DNA of 64,000 bases from CF-46 sp042408445 (GTDB taxonomy: Bacteria; Chloroflexota; Limnocylindria; Limnocylindrales; CSP1-4). Position numbers and translations under genes: made by a program. The notes under the pieces are model-generated. The model was given only the letters and a program-made list of their open reading frames with translations. It did not search any database and was not told the origin of the DNA. Location of the stretch: NCBI GenBank assembly GCA_042408445.1, contig JBHORC010000025.1:1-64000 (forward strand), read 5' to 3'. Shown one piece after another: positions 15,273-23,094 of this stretch (position 1 is the first letter of the stretch; every line of letters begins with the position of its first letter).

Positions 15273-17697
15273 GACGACCCGCTCGACGCCTGCCGATTCG
15301 CCGACTGCCGGAACGGCTTCCCGATCAGCCCGCGAGGAAGCCACCGGGGTGCCACTGCCGTCGCTGGCTTCCGCGACGCCGCTCCCGGTGGACATCGACC
15401 TGCCGGTGGCGGGCATGACCTGTGCCTCGTGCGTCAACCGGATCGAGCGGTTCCTGCGACGGAGCGACGGCGTCGAGTCCGCGTCCGTGAACCTCGCGAC
15501 GGAGGTTGCGTCCGTCCGGTTCGACCCTGCCGTCACCGGTCGCGCGGAGCTCGCGCGAGCGATCGAGGCCGCCGGCTACGAGCTGAAGCCCGTCCCGGAC
15601 GAGCAGGCGAGCGGCGCGCAGCGGACGCTCCAGGCCGCGGCCGCCGCCGATGCACTCGAACGCGAACGGTCCGCCCGCCGACTCCTCACCGAGGCGGTCG
15701 TCTCGATCGCCGTTGCGCTCGGGATCATGGCCGTGATGTTCTGGCCGCAGTCCACGATCCCGCTCGAGACGATCAACTGGATCGTGATCGGGCCTGCAAC
15801 CCTCGTCCAGGCCTGGGCCGGGCGGCGGTTCTACGCGGCGGCCTGGCGAGCTGCGCGACACGGCGGCGCGACGATGGACACGCTCGTGTCGATCGGGACG
15901 ACCGCCGCGTGGATCTACAGCGTGGCCGTGACGATCGCGCCCGGCTGGGCGGAGGCGGCGGGTCGCATGCCGGAGACCTACTTCGACAGCGCGACGATCA
16001 TCCTCGGCCTGGTCCTGCTCGGACGGTGGCTGGAGGCCCGCGCGCGGACACAGGCGATCGGAGCGATCCGGCGGCTGATTGCCCTCCAGCCCGCCACCGC
16101 GATCGTGGTCGACCCGAGCGCCGACAGTGCAGCGGAGCGGATCGTCGCCCTGGAGGAGATCCGTGCGGGCGACGTGCTGCGTGTCCGTCCCGGCGATCGG
16201 GTCGCGGTCGACGGCGTCGTCCTCGAGGGCTCGTCCGCCGTCGACGAGTCGATGCTCACGGGCGAGCCGACCCCGGTCGAGAAGGCCGCCGGCGCCACGG
16301 TCTTCGGTGGCACGCTCAATGGCCGGGGCTCGTTCGCGTTCCGGGCGACGCGCGTCGGCGCCGACACCGCGCTTGCCCGGATCGTCGCGCTCGTTGCCCG
16401 CGCCCAGGGCTCCAAGGCCCCGATCCAGCGGCTCGCGGACCGGATCAGCGAGGCGTTCGTCCCCGCGGTCCTGCTCGCGGCCACGGCCGCCTTCCTCGCC
16501 TGGCTCGCGTTCGGTCCGGAGCCGCGCCTGACCCTCGCCCTGACGTCGTTCATCAGCGTGGTCATCGTCGCCTGCCCGTGCGCGATGGGGCTCGCGACCC
16601 CGACCGCGATCATGGTCGGGACCGGTCGCGGCGCCGAGGCGGGCGTCCTGTTCCGCGGCGGAGAGTCGCTGGAGCGGTCCCATCGAGTGGACGCGGTCGT
16701 CTTCGACAAGACCGGCACCCTGACCGTGGGCCGACCCGTTGCCGGCCCCATCCACGCGCTCGACTCCGTCCCCGGCGGGGAGGTGCTCGACCTTGCCGCG
16801 TCGCTCGAGAGCCGGAGCGAGCACCCGGTCGGCGCGGCGATCGTCGCGCTCGCCCGCCGCGACGAACTCGGCTTCCTGCCCGTGACCGACTTCGTGAACC
16901 ACGCCGGCGCCGGCGTCGAGGGAATGGTCGCCCGACGCCGCGTCGTCGTCGGGAGCGCGAAGCTGCTGGAGCGGCTCCGGGTCGACGGGCCGCTCGCCCG
17001 GCCGGTGGTCCCGGGTGATGACTCGGCCGCCCGGGACGTGATGGAGACACCGGTCTGGATCGCCGTCGACGGGCGCGCCGCCGGGTTCGTCGGCGTGAGC
17101 GACCAGGTGAGGCCGGAGGCCCGCGATGCGGTGTCCGCCGTTCGCGCGCTCGGCCTCGATGCATGGCTCGTCACCGGCGATCAGGACGACGTCGCCGCGG
17201 CGGTTGCATCCGCGGTCGGCATTCCGCTCGACCATGTCCGGGCCCGGGTGCTCCCCGCCGGCAAGGCGGAGTTCGTCGCGGAGCTCCAGCGGGCCGGTCG
17301 GTCCGTTGCGATGGTCGGGGACGGGATCAATGACGCGCCCGCGCTGGCGACCGCAGACGTCGGTGTCGCGATCGGCGGCGGGGCCGAGGTCGCGGTGGAG
17401 GCGGCCGGCATCACGCTCGTCGGCGGCGACCCACGCGGCGTGCCCGCGGCGATCGCCCTGTCGCGCCGGACGATGCGGATCGTCCGCCAGAACCTGTTTT
17501 GGGCCTTCGCCTACAACGTGCTGCTGATCCCCGTCGCGGCCGGCGTGCTGGTGCCGCTCGGGGTCCTGCTCAGCCCGGCACTCGCGGCCGGAGCGATGGC
17601 GCTCTCGTCCGTCGCGGTGGTGACGAACTCGCTCCGGCTGCGCTCGTTCGACGCCCGACGCGTCCCGGCGGGCACCGCTACCGTCCGGGCTGCATGA
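15271..17697 (+). CDS. copA: Heavy-metal (copper-type) translocating P1B ATPase
   Basis: 808-residue membrane ATPase that uses ATP to pump a soft metal ion, most likely Cu(I), out of the cell. An N-terminal metal-binding HMA domain (about residues 37-103) carries GMTCASC at 48-54. The membrane helix with the transport motif CPC is at 435-437 (VIVACPCAMGLATPTA). The actuator loop has MLTGEP near 329-334, the phosphorylated aspartate is Asp479 in DKTGTLTVG, the HP motif is at 518-519 and GDGINDAPAL begins near 683. CPC with one CxxC domain is the P1B-1 (copper) pattern; silver is possible. Its stop overlaps the thioesterase start (ATGA). Confidence 0.92.
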   Translation: MTTRSTPADSPTAGTASRSAREEATGVPLPSLASATPLPVDIDLPVAGMTCASCVNRIERFLRRSDGVESASVNLATEVASVRFDPAVTGRAELARAIEAAGYELKPVPDEQASGAQRTLQAAAAADALERERSARRLLTEAVVSIAVALGIMAVMFWPQSTIPLETINWIVIGPATLVQAWAGRRFYAAAWRAARHGGATMDTLVSIGTTAAWIYSVAVTIAPGWAEAAGRMPETYFDSATIILGLVLLGRWLEARARTQAIGAIRRLIALQPATAIVVDPSADSAAERIVALEEIRAGDVLRVRPGDRVAVDGVVLEGSSAVDESMLTGEPTPVEKAAGATVFGGTLNGRGSFAFRATRVGADTALARIVALVARAQGSKAPIQRLADRISEAFVPAVLLAATAAFLAWLAFGPEPRLTLALTSFISVVIVACPCAMGLATPTAIMVGTGRGAEAGVLFRGGESLERSHRVDAVVFDKTGTLTVGRPVAGPIHALDSVPGGEVLDLAASLESRSEHPVGAAIVALARRDELGFLPVTDFVNHAGAGVEGMVARRRVVVGSAKLLERLRVDGPLARPVVPGDDSAARDVMETPVWIAVDGRAAGFVGVSDQVRPEARDAVSAVRALGLDAWLVTGDQDDVAAAVASAVGIPLDHVRARVLPAGKAEFVAELQRAGRSVAMVGDGINDAPALATADVGVAIGGGAEVAVEAAGITLVGGDPRGVPAAIALSRRTMRIVRQNLFWAFAYNVLLIPVAAGVLVPLGVLLSPALAAGAMALSSVAVVTNSLRLRSFDARRVPAGTATVRAA

Positions 17698-18212
17698 ACG
17701 ACGAGCTGCCACTCCCCGGCGCGCGGTCCCGTGTCGAGGTCGTCGGGCCGCCGGATCCCCGCGATCTCGAGGGCGACTTCCGCCATCGCCACCGCGTCGT
17801 CGTCCGCTTCGGCGACACGGACGCGATGGGCCACGTGAACAACGCGGTGTACCTCACCTTCGCCGAGGCCGGGCGCCTCGCATGGTGGTCGGACGCGACC
17901 GGCGAGCCGATCCAGCGCGAGTCGCACCGGGACGAGGGACTGATCCTCGCCGAGGCCGAGGTCGCGTTCCGGTCGCCGGTGCTCTTCGGCGAGATCGTCG
18001 ACATCGAGACGCGCGCGACGCGGATCGGCCGGACGAGCATCGCGGTCGACCATCGCCTCACCGCCGGCGAGGGGTCCGGGCCGATGCGGCTCGCCGCGGT
18101 CGTCCGGACGGTGATGGTGCGCTACGACTACGCGGCGGGAGCGCCGACGCGGTGGCCGGACGCGCTCATCGAGCGGATCGAGGCGTTCGAGGGCCGGTCA
18201 CTCCGCGGCTGA
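17694..18212 (+). CDS. Acyl-CoA thioesterase (4HBT hotdog fold)
   Basis: 172 residues; the ATG overlaps the copA stop codon by 4 nt. The hotdog domain (about residues 30-155) starts with the family signature VRFGDTDAMGHVNNAVYLTF, containing the conserved Asp and the HVNN turn of 4-hydroxybenzoyl-CoA/YbgC-type thioesterases. The segment AEVAFRSPVLFGEIVDIETR and an ending of VRTVMVRYD complete the fold. It probably hydrolyses acyl-CoA thioesters in the cytoplasm; the chain length preference is unknown. It converges on the fab genes 47 nt away, although translational coupling to a metal pump offers no functional clue. Confidence 0.87.
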   Translation: MNDELPLPGARSRVEVVGPPDPRDLEGDFRHRHRVVVRFGDTDAMGHVNNAVYLTFAEAGRLAWWSDATGEPIQRESHRDEGLILAEAEVAFRSPVLFGEIVDIETRATRIGRTSIAVDHRLTAGEGSGPMRLAAVVRTVMVRYDYAAGAPTRWPDALIERIEAFEGRSLRG

Positions 18213-18259
18213 CGACCGCGAGCCGTCGCGGGAGGCTCCCCGGGGTGCCGGCGCTCGGG

Positions 18260-19525
18260 CTACGCGTCGAGGCGACGGAAGATCGCCACGGCATTCTGGC
18301 CGCCGAAGCCGAAGCCATGGACGGCGACGGTGTCGATCCGGGCCTTCCGTGCCGTGAGCGGCACGTAGTCGAGATCACACTCGGGATCCGGGGTGTGGAG
18401 GTTGGCCGTCGGCGGGATCACCTGATCGCGGATCGCTCCGAGCGCCGCGAGCGCGGACGCGATCCCGGCTGCCCCGACGAGGTGGCCGATCATCGACTTC
18501 GGGGAGCTGATCGCGACCTTCCTCGCATGGGCGCCGTAGGCCGTCTTGATCGCCCGCGTCTCGGTCACGTCGTTCAGCGGTGTCGCCGTGCCGTGGGCGA
18601 CGATGTAGTCGATCTCGTCCGGCGCGACACCCGCGTTCCGGAGCGCGTTCGTCATCGCCCGTGACTGACCGCGACCCGTCGGTTCCGGGGCGCTGATGTG
18701 GAACGCGTCCGCGGTGAGCGCGCCACCAATCACCTCGGCGATCGGGGTCGCGCCACGCGCCTGGGCGTGGGCGAGCGACTCGACGACGACGACGCCGCCG
18801 CCCTCGCCGAGGACGAATCCGTCGCGCGTGCCGTCGAACGGCCGCGAGGCGGTCCCCGGGTCGTCGTTGCGGCGCGACAGGGCGCCCATGTTCGCGAGCG
18901 CAGCCACGCCCATCGGGACGACCGGTGCCTCGGAGCCGCCCGCCAGGACAACGTCGCATTCACCGGTCCGGATGAGCCGGAGCGCATCGTGGAACGCGAT
19001 CACCGACGTCGCGCACGCGGCGACCTGGGTCATCACGGGTCCCGTGATCCCGTACTCCATCGACAGCAGTGCGGCGCCCATCGACCCGGACAGGGCCGGG
19101 ATCGCGAAGGCCGAGACGAAGCGCGGGCCCTTCGTGTCGTGGACGTGCGTCCCGTCGATGATCGCCTCGATCCCGCCGCCGCCGGTGTTGACGACGACCG
19201 CGACGCGATCCCGCTCCTCCTGGCTCATCGCCGCGAAGTCGATCCCGCTGTCGGCGACCGCCTCCTTGCCCGCGGCCATCGCGAAGTGGATGAACCGCGT
19301 CATCCGGCGGGCCATTTTCGGCTCCATCGCCTTCGTCGGATCGAAGTCGAGCACCTCGGCTGCGATCCGGACCTCGAACCCGGTCGGCTCGAAGCCCTGG
19401 ATCAGGCGTGTGCCCGTGACGCCGGCGACCAGGTTCGACCAGTAGGTGCGGAAGTCGTTGCCGATCGGCATGACCGCACCCATTCCGGTGACGACGGCAC
19501 GACGGGCAGGGTCGAGCTCAGGCAA
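18260..19525 (-). CDS. fabF: Beta-ketoacyl-ACP synthase II (first FabF paralogue)
   Basis: 421-residue thiolase-fold condensing enzyme that extends acyl-ACP with malonyl-ACP. The nucleophile is Cys171 in AACATSVIAFHDA, and the two catalytic histidines lie in VAHGTATPLNDV and SPKSMIGHLVGAAGIAS. It is therefore an active KAS and not a chain-length-factor homologue. The start is TTG at 19525, supported by a GAGGTGA Shine-Dalgarno 6 nt upstream. It lies downstream of a second fabF and fabD on the same strand, separated from the second fabF by a 260-nt spacer containing a direct repeat. Confidence 0.92.
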   Translation of the reverse strand: MPELDPARRAVVTGMGAVMPIGNDFRTYWSNLVAGVTGTRLIQGFEPTGFEVRIAAEVLDFDPTKAMEPKMARRMTRFIHFAMAAGKEAVADSGIDFAAMSQEERDRVAVVVNTGGGGIEAIIDGTHVHDTKGPRFVSAFAIPALSGSMGAALLSMEYGITGPVMTQVAACATSVIAFHDALRLIRTGECDVVLAGGSEAPVVPMGVAALANMGALSRRNDDPGTASRPFDGTRDGFVLGEGGGVVVVESLAHAQARGATPIAEVIGGALTADAFHISAPEPTGRGQSRAMTNALRNAGVAPDEIDYIVAHGTATPLNDVTETRAIKTAYGAHARKVAISSPKSMIGHLVGAAGIASALAALGAIRDQVIPPTANLHTPDPECDLDYVPLTARKARIDTVAVHGFGFGGQNAVAIFRRLDA

Positions 19526-19785
19526 GGAACATCACCTCGGGAACAGGCACGGCCGGATTGTAGTCACGCCGGCGGCCGCCCCGGCGCCGGGACGCGACGC
19601 GACCGGCCACTTCAAGGCGCCACTGCGTTCGTCGCGCATGGGCGGCCACCCGAAGGCGAAGCCGAGCACCGGAGCGAGCGGGCTTGAAGGCCCGTGAGCG
19701 AGGAGCGCAGGCTTCAACGTCCGGCTGGTCGTCCAGGCGCGACAGCCGCCGACCGCCGGCTCATCTCGTCCAGGCGCGACAGCCG
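19526..19785 (-). other. Spacer between the two fabF genes with a 20-bp direct repeat
   Basis: No credible gene. It contains an exact 20-bp direct repeat (see 19729-19785) abutting the stop codon of the upstream fabF, and a short inverted repeat TTGAAG (19684) / CTTCAA (19712). Confidence 0.5.
19729..19785. repeat. Two-copy 20-bp direct repeat
   Basis: The sequence TCGTCCAGGCGCGACAGCCG occurs exactly at 19729-19748 and 19766-19785, period 37 nt. The second copy ends one base before the stop codon of the fabF at 19786-21060. Function unknown; it could be a slippage duplication or an mRNA structural element. Confidence 0.7.
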
Positions 19786-21060
19786 TCAATCGCCCGAGTA
19801 ACGCTTGAAGATGACGGCCCCGTTGTGGCCGCCCAACCCGATGTTGTTGCTGAGCGCGTAGCGGACGTTCATCGGGGTGGCCTCGGTGAGGACCCACAGG
19901 TCGCACTCCGGGTCCGGGTCGAGGTAGTTGATCGTCGGTGGGACGCACTGCTCGGCGACGGACATCACGGTCGCGAAGGCCTCGAACGCGCCCGCCGCGC
20001 CCATCATGTGGCCGGTCATGGACTTCGTGCCGCTGATCGCCAACGACTGCCGCGATGCGGCAGCCCGGTCGCCGAACACCTTCCAGATCGCCTCGGCCTC
20101 GCGCTTGTCGCCGAGAGGCGTCGACGTTCCGTGCGGATTGATCAGGTCGACCTCGTCGGCGGGGACGCCGCGCCGCTCGAGGGCCATCTTCATCGCCCGC
20201 GCGGAGCCGGTCCCGCCCTCGATCGGCTGGATCATGTCCCAGCCGTCGGCCGCGGAGCCGTAGCCGACCACCTCGGCGTAGATCTTCGCCCCGCGCGCCT
20301 TCGCCAGCTCGAGATCCTCGAGGAACAGGCCGCCCGCACCCTCGCCGAGCACGAACCCGTCACGGGTGCGGTCGAACGGTCGCGAGACGGTCTCGAGGCC
20401 CTCGCCGGGTCGGGGCATGCCCATGCCGCGCATGTTCGTGAAGCCGGCATGGGCCGTCTCGAGGAGCGGCGCCTCCGTCGAGCCCGAGATCACGGCGATG
20501 CAGTCGCCGCGGCGGATCGCCTCCGCGCCCTCGGCGACGCTGTGGGTCCCGGTGGCACACGCGCTCACGATGCAGACGTTATGGCCGATCGCCCCCGTCT
20601 CGATCGCCAGCATCCCGGACGCCGAGTCGACCAATGCGTTGGCGATGAACGTCGGCGGGACGCTCCGCGGGCCCTTCTCGTGCAGGCTCACCCAGGCGTC
20701 GATCATCAGCTGCTGGCCGCCGGCGCCGGATCCGAAGACCACGCCGACGTCCTCGCGGTTCGCGTCCGTGATCTCGAAGCCCGAGTCCTGGAGTGCCTGC
20801 TTGCCGGCCGCGACGCCGAAATGCATCGACGACTCGCTGCGCCGGACCGCCTTCGCGTCCATCCAGTCCGTGGCGTTGAAGTCGCGGACCTCGCCCGCTG
20901 CCTTGGCGTCGTATCGGGAGACATCGAACTTCGTGATCTGGCCCAGGCCGGACTTCCCGCGGAGCAGGTTGTCCCAGGCCGTCTGGACATCGTTGCCGAC
21001 GGGGCTCACGACACCGAGCCCGGTGACGACGACGCGTCGGTTGTAATCAGGTTTGCGCAC
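19786..21060 (-). CDS. fabF: Beta-ketoacyl-ACP synthase II (second FabF paralogue)
   Basis: 424-residue condensing enzyme of fatty-acid elongation. Catalytic Cys168 sits in IVSACATGTHSVAEG, with histidines in NPHGTSTPLGDKREA and SGTKSMTGHMMGAAGAFEA; the C-terminal NNIGLGGHNGAVIFKRY is typical of FabF. It is the more canonical of the two paralogues. The GTG start at 21060 follows an AGAAAGGA ribosome binding site. It is 55 nt downstream of fabD and upstream of the other fabF. Two active FabF proteins side by side suggest a division of labour in chain length or saturation, which the sequence does not specify. Confidence 0.93.
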   Translation of the reverse strand: MRKPDYNRRVVVTGLGVVSPVGNDVQTAWDNLLRGKSGLGQITKFDVSRYDAKAAGEVRDFNATDWMDAKAVRRSESSMHFGVAAGKQALQDSGFEITDANREDVGVVFGSGAGGQQLMIDAWVSLHEKGPRSVPPTFIANALVDSASGMLAIETGAIGHNVCIVSACATGTHSVAEGAEAIRRGDCIAVISGSTEAPLLETAHAGFTNMRGMGMPRPGEGLETVSRPFDRTRDGFVLGEGAGGLFLEDLELAKARGAKIYAEVVGYGSAADGWDMIQPIEGGTGSARAMKMALERRGVPADEVDLINPHGTSTPLGDKREAEAIWKVFGDRAAASRQSLAISGTKSMTGHMMGAAGAFEAFATVMSVAEQCVPPTINYLDPDPECDLWVLTEATPMNVRYALSNNIGLGGHNGAVIFKRYSGD

Positions 21061-21115
21061 GCTCGGAAGATCCTTTCTGGAGACGGTCGGAGTGTCGGGA
21101 AGGTTCGCTCGGGGC

Positions 21116-22078
21116 TCAGGCCGGCGCGGCCGTCACGGGGACGGCGAGCCGGTCCGGGCTGGTGGGGTCGTCGACGGCGATGGCCGCCGCGTCGGGCGCG
21201 ATTCGCTTGATCAGGCCGGTGAGCACCCGGCCGGGTCCGATCTCGACGAAGGTCGTCACGCCGGCGGCGCCCATCGTCTCGACGGCGCGGACCCAGTCGA
21301 CGCCGGCGGTCAGATGGTCGATCAGCTCGGCTCGTGCGCCGGCAGCGGTCGTGATCACGTGGGCGTCGGCGTTGGCGAGGAGCGGAACCACTGGATCCCG
21401 GAACTCCACCGTCTCCAGAGCTCGACGCATCCCCTCGGCGGCCTCCGCCATGAGCGGCGAGTGGGCGGCGACCGAGACCGGGAGGACCACGACCTTCCGG
21501 GCGCCCAGCTCCTTCGCGATGTCGGCGGCCGCCTGGACCGCGGCCCGTTCGCCGCTGACGACGACCTGGCCCGGAGCGTTCCGGTTCGCGACTCCGAAGA
21601 TCCCGTGCCGTCCGGCTCGGTCCACGAGCTCGGGAAGATGCGCGTCGTCGAGACCGATGATCGCGGCCATGCCGCCGTCGCGTCCCGAGCCGGAGGTCTG
21701 CATCAGGCGGCCGCGCTCGCGCACGAGCCGGACGCCATCGGCGAGGGAGATCACCTCGGCGGCGACGAGGGCCGAGTACTGGCCCATCGAGTGACCGGCG
21801 GCGAAGGCGGGGGCGAGGCCGGTCGGGTCGGCGGCGGAGCGCTCCCGGATCGCGGCGAGATAGGCGATGGACGTCGCAAGGAGCGCCGGCTGGGCGTTCT
21901 CGGTCCGGTCGAGCAGATCGGTCGGGCCCTCGAAGGCGAGACGGCTGATCGACTCGCCGAGGGCAGCGTCCGCCTCGGTGAACACGGCGGCGGCCGCCGG
22001 CGAGGATCCCGCGAGCGCGGAGCCCATGCCGACGGACTGGGACCCCTGGCCGGGGAAGACGAAGGCAGTCGAAGTCAT
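21116..22078 (-). CDS. fabD: [Acyl-carrier-protein] S-malonyltransferase
   Basis: 320 residues. It transfers malonyl groups from CoA to ACP to supply the condensing enzymes encoded next door. The N-terminal FVFPGQGSQSVGMG and the catalytic GHSMG (Ser97) are present, with the conserved Arg and His in the central domain (LMQTSGSGRDGGMAAIIGLD; VAAHSPLMAEAAEGMR). The length matches the family. The ATG at 22078 lacks a Shine-Dalgarno and has a -10-like TACTCT 7 nt upstream, so it is likely the first, leaderless gene of a fabD-fabF-fabF unit. Confidence 0.93.
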   Translation of the reverse strand: MTSTAFVFPGQGSQSVGMGSALAGSSPAAAAVFTEADAALGESISRLAFEGPTDLLDRTENAQPALLATSIAYLAAIRERSAADPTGLAPAFAAGHSMGQYSALVAAEVISLADGVRLVRERGRLMQTSGSGRDGGMAAIIGLDDAHLPELVDRAGRHGIFGVANRNAPGQVVVSGERAAVQAAADIAKELGARKVVVLPVSVAAHSPLMAEAAEGMRRALETVEFRDPVVPLLANADAHVITTAAGARAELIDHLTAGVDWVRAVETMGAAGVTTFVEIGPGRVLTGLIKRIAPDAAAIAVDDPTSPDRLAVPVTAAPA

Positions 22079-22085
22079 CCTTGCC

Positions 22086-22091
22086 AGAGTA
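22086..22091 (-). promoter_or_regulatory. -10-like element of the fabD operon
   Basis: On the minus strand TACTCT is followed by 7 nt (GGCAAGG) and the fabD ATG, suggesting a leaderless transcript. The element lies in the 125-nt region shared with the divergent MarR regulator gene. Confidence 0.4.
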
Positions 22092-22203
22092 CGGGCCGAA
22101 ACGGGGCCCACTCGGGCGGGCTTGTGCGCGACTGCACGGATGCCGCGTTCGCGACTATCCTCGGCGGGATGCGATCGCTCGCTGCGCTCCCTCCGCTCCG
22201 CCG

Positions 22204-22785
22204 ATGACGTCCGACCCGCGCGCCTCCGCTCGCCGGATCGCCCCGCCGCCACCGGCGCGGGCGATCGCCCGCCGCTTCGAGGCGGATCTCTCCGCGACGG
22301 TGCTCGCCGCCGGGACGAAGATCTCGAACGTTCGCCAGATCTCCGAGCGGGTGGCGATGGGCCGCGCGCTGTGGCGGGAGCTGGTGATCGGCTTCGCGTC
22401 GCAGCTCGGCGAGATGCGACTCGGCTTCACCCAGCTGGCCGCCCTGTACGTCCTCGCCGACTCGGGGACGATGACGATCGGCGACCTGGCGGAGGTGATC
22501 AACCGCTCGCCGTCGGCGACGAGCCGGCTCGTCGACGGCCTCGTCCGGCGGCGGCTCGTCGAGCGTCGGGTCGAGGAGGAGGATCGTCGCCAGCGGACCC
22601 TCCAGCTGACGCCCCGGGGCGCGGCCCTGCTCCGGGTCGTGGACCGGGCCCGCGCGGATCAGTTCCTGTCGGCGGTCCGTCCCCTGCCGACGGCCGAGCG
22701 GGCGCTGATCGCGATGGGCGTCGCGGCGCTTGCGACGCACGCGATCTCGCGGCGCGGGCGGCTGATCAAGGCGCGGACCGAGTAG
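22204..22785 (+). CDS. MarR-family transcriptional regulator
   Basis: 193 residues. A flexible N-terminus of about 50 residues precedes a winged helix-turn-helix: MTIGDLAEVINRSPSATSRL is the HTH (about residues 92-111), LVERRVEEEDRRQRTLQLTP is the wing with the conserved DxRxR-type pattern, and flanking helices form the dimer interface. MarR proteins repress nearby genes and respond to small phenolic or lipid-like ligands. It is divergent from fabD; in Firmicutes the MarR-type FabT controls fab genes, so a lipid-regulatory role is a reasonable inference. The start at ATG 22204 was chosen as the first ATG before the folded part; longer in-frame starts exist. Confidence 0.85.
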   Translation: MTSDPRASARRIAPPPPARAIARRFEADLSATVLAAGTKISNVRQISERVAMGRALWRELVIGFASQLGEMRLGFTQLAALYVLADSGTMTIGDLAEVINRSPSATSRLVDGLVRRRLVERRVEEEDRRQRTLQLTPRGAALLRVVDRARADQFLSAVRPLPTAERALIAMGVAALATHAISRRGRLIKARTE

Positions 22786-22874
22786 CGCTGCCCCGCGCTT
22801 GCGTGCGTTCGTCGTTCCGGCGACGATGCCGGCCCGAGGATCAACGGCCGCGATCAGCGTCAGTGGGAGCCACG

Positions 22875-23090
22875 ATGGACCCGAACCTCCGCATCATCCA
22901 GGAGCTCCGGCTCGAACACCAGCACGGCGATGGGTCGTGGTCGCCGTTGGAGCCCGAACACCACGGGGAACCGAGCCACGACGGCGAGCGATCGTGGCTG
23001 CACGGGATGATCTTCCGCTGCGGCTCGTGCAACGAGGTCGTCCGGGTGACGACGGCCGGCGACACCCAGGTCGAGCCGGCCGAGCGCTGA
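22875..23090 (+). CDS. Small His/Glu-rich protein with one CxxC
   Basis: 71 residues starting at ATG 22875 after a GGGAG ribosome binding site. It has a charged helix (NLRIIQELRLEHQHGDG), a His/Glu/Pro-rich middle with about eight histidines and a C-terminal strand pair around MIFRCGSCNEVVRVTT. The single CGSC plus histidines could bind zinc. I recognise no family. It is convergent with the M20 peptidase gene, whose stop is 5 nt away. Confidence 0.65.
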   Translation: MDPNLRIIQELRLEHQHGDGSWSPLEPEHHGEPSHDGERSWLHGMIFRCGSCNEVVRVTTAGDTQVEPAER

Positions 23091-23094
23091 ACGG

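Noticed and set aside
15325..17712. 795-codon minus-strand ORF opposite copA
   Set aside because: Antisense shadow; all P-type ATPase motifs are in the plus-strand frame.
18260..21060. FabF pair as a ketosynthase/chain-length-factor heterodimer of type II polyketide synthesis
   Set aside because: Both proteins retain the catalytic Cys and both His residues; a chain-length factor would lack the Cys, and no cyclase or ketoreductase is nearby.
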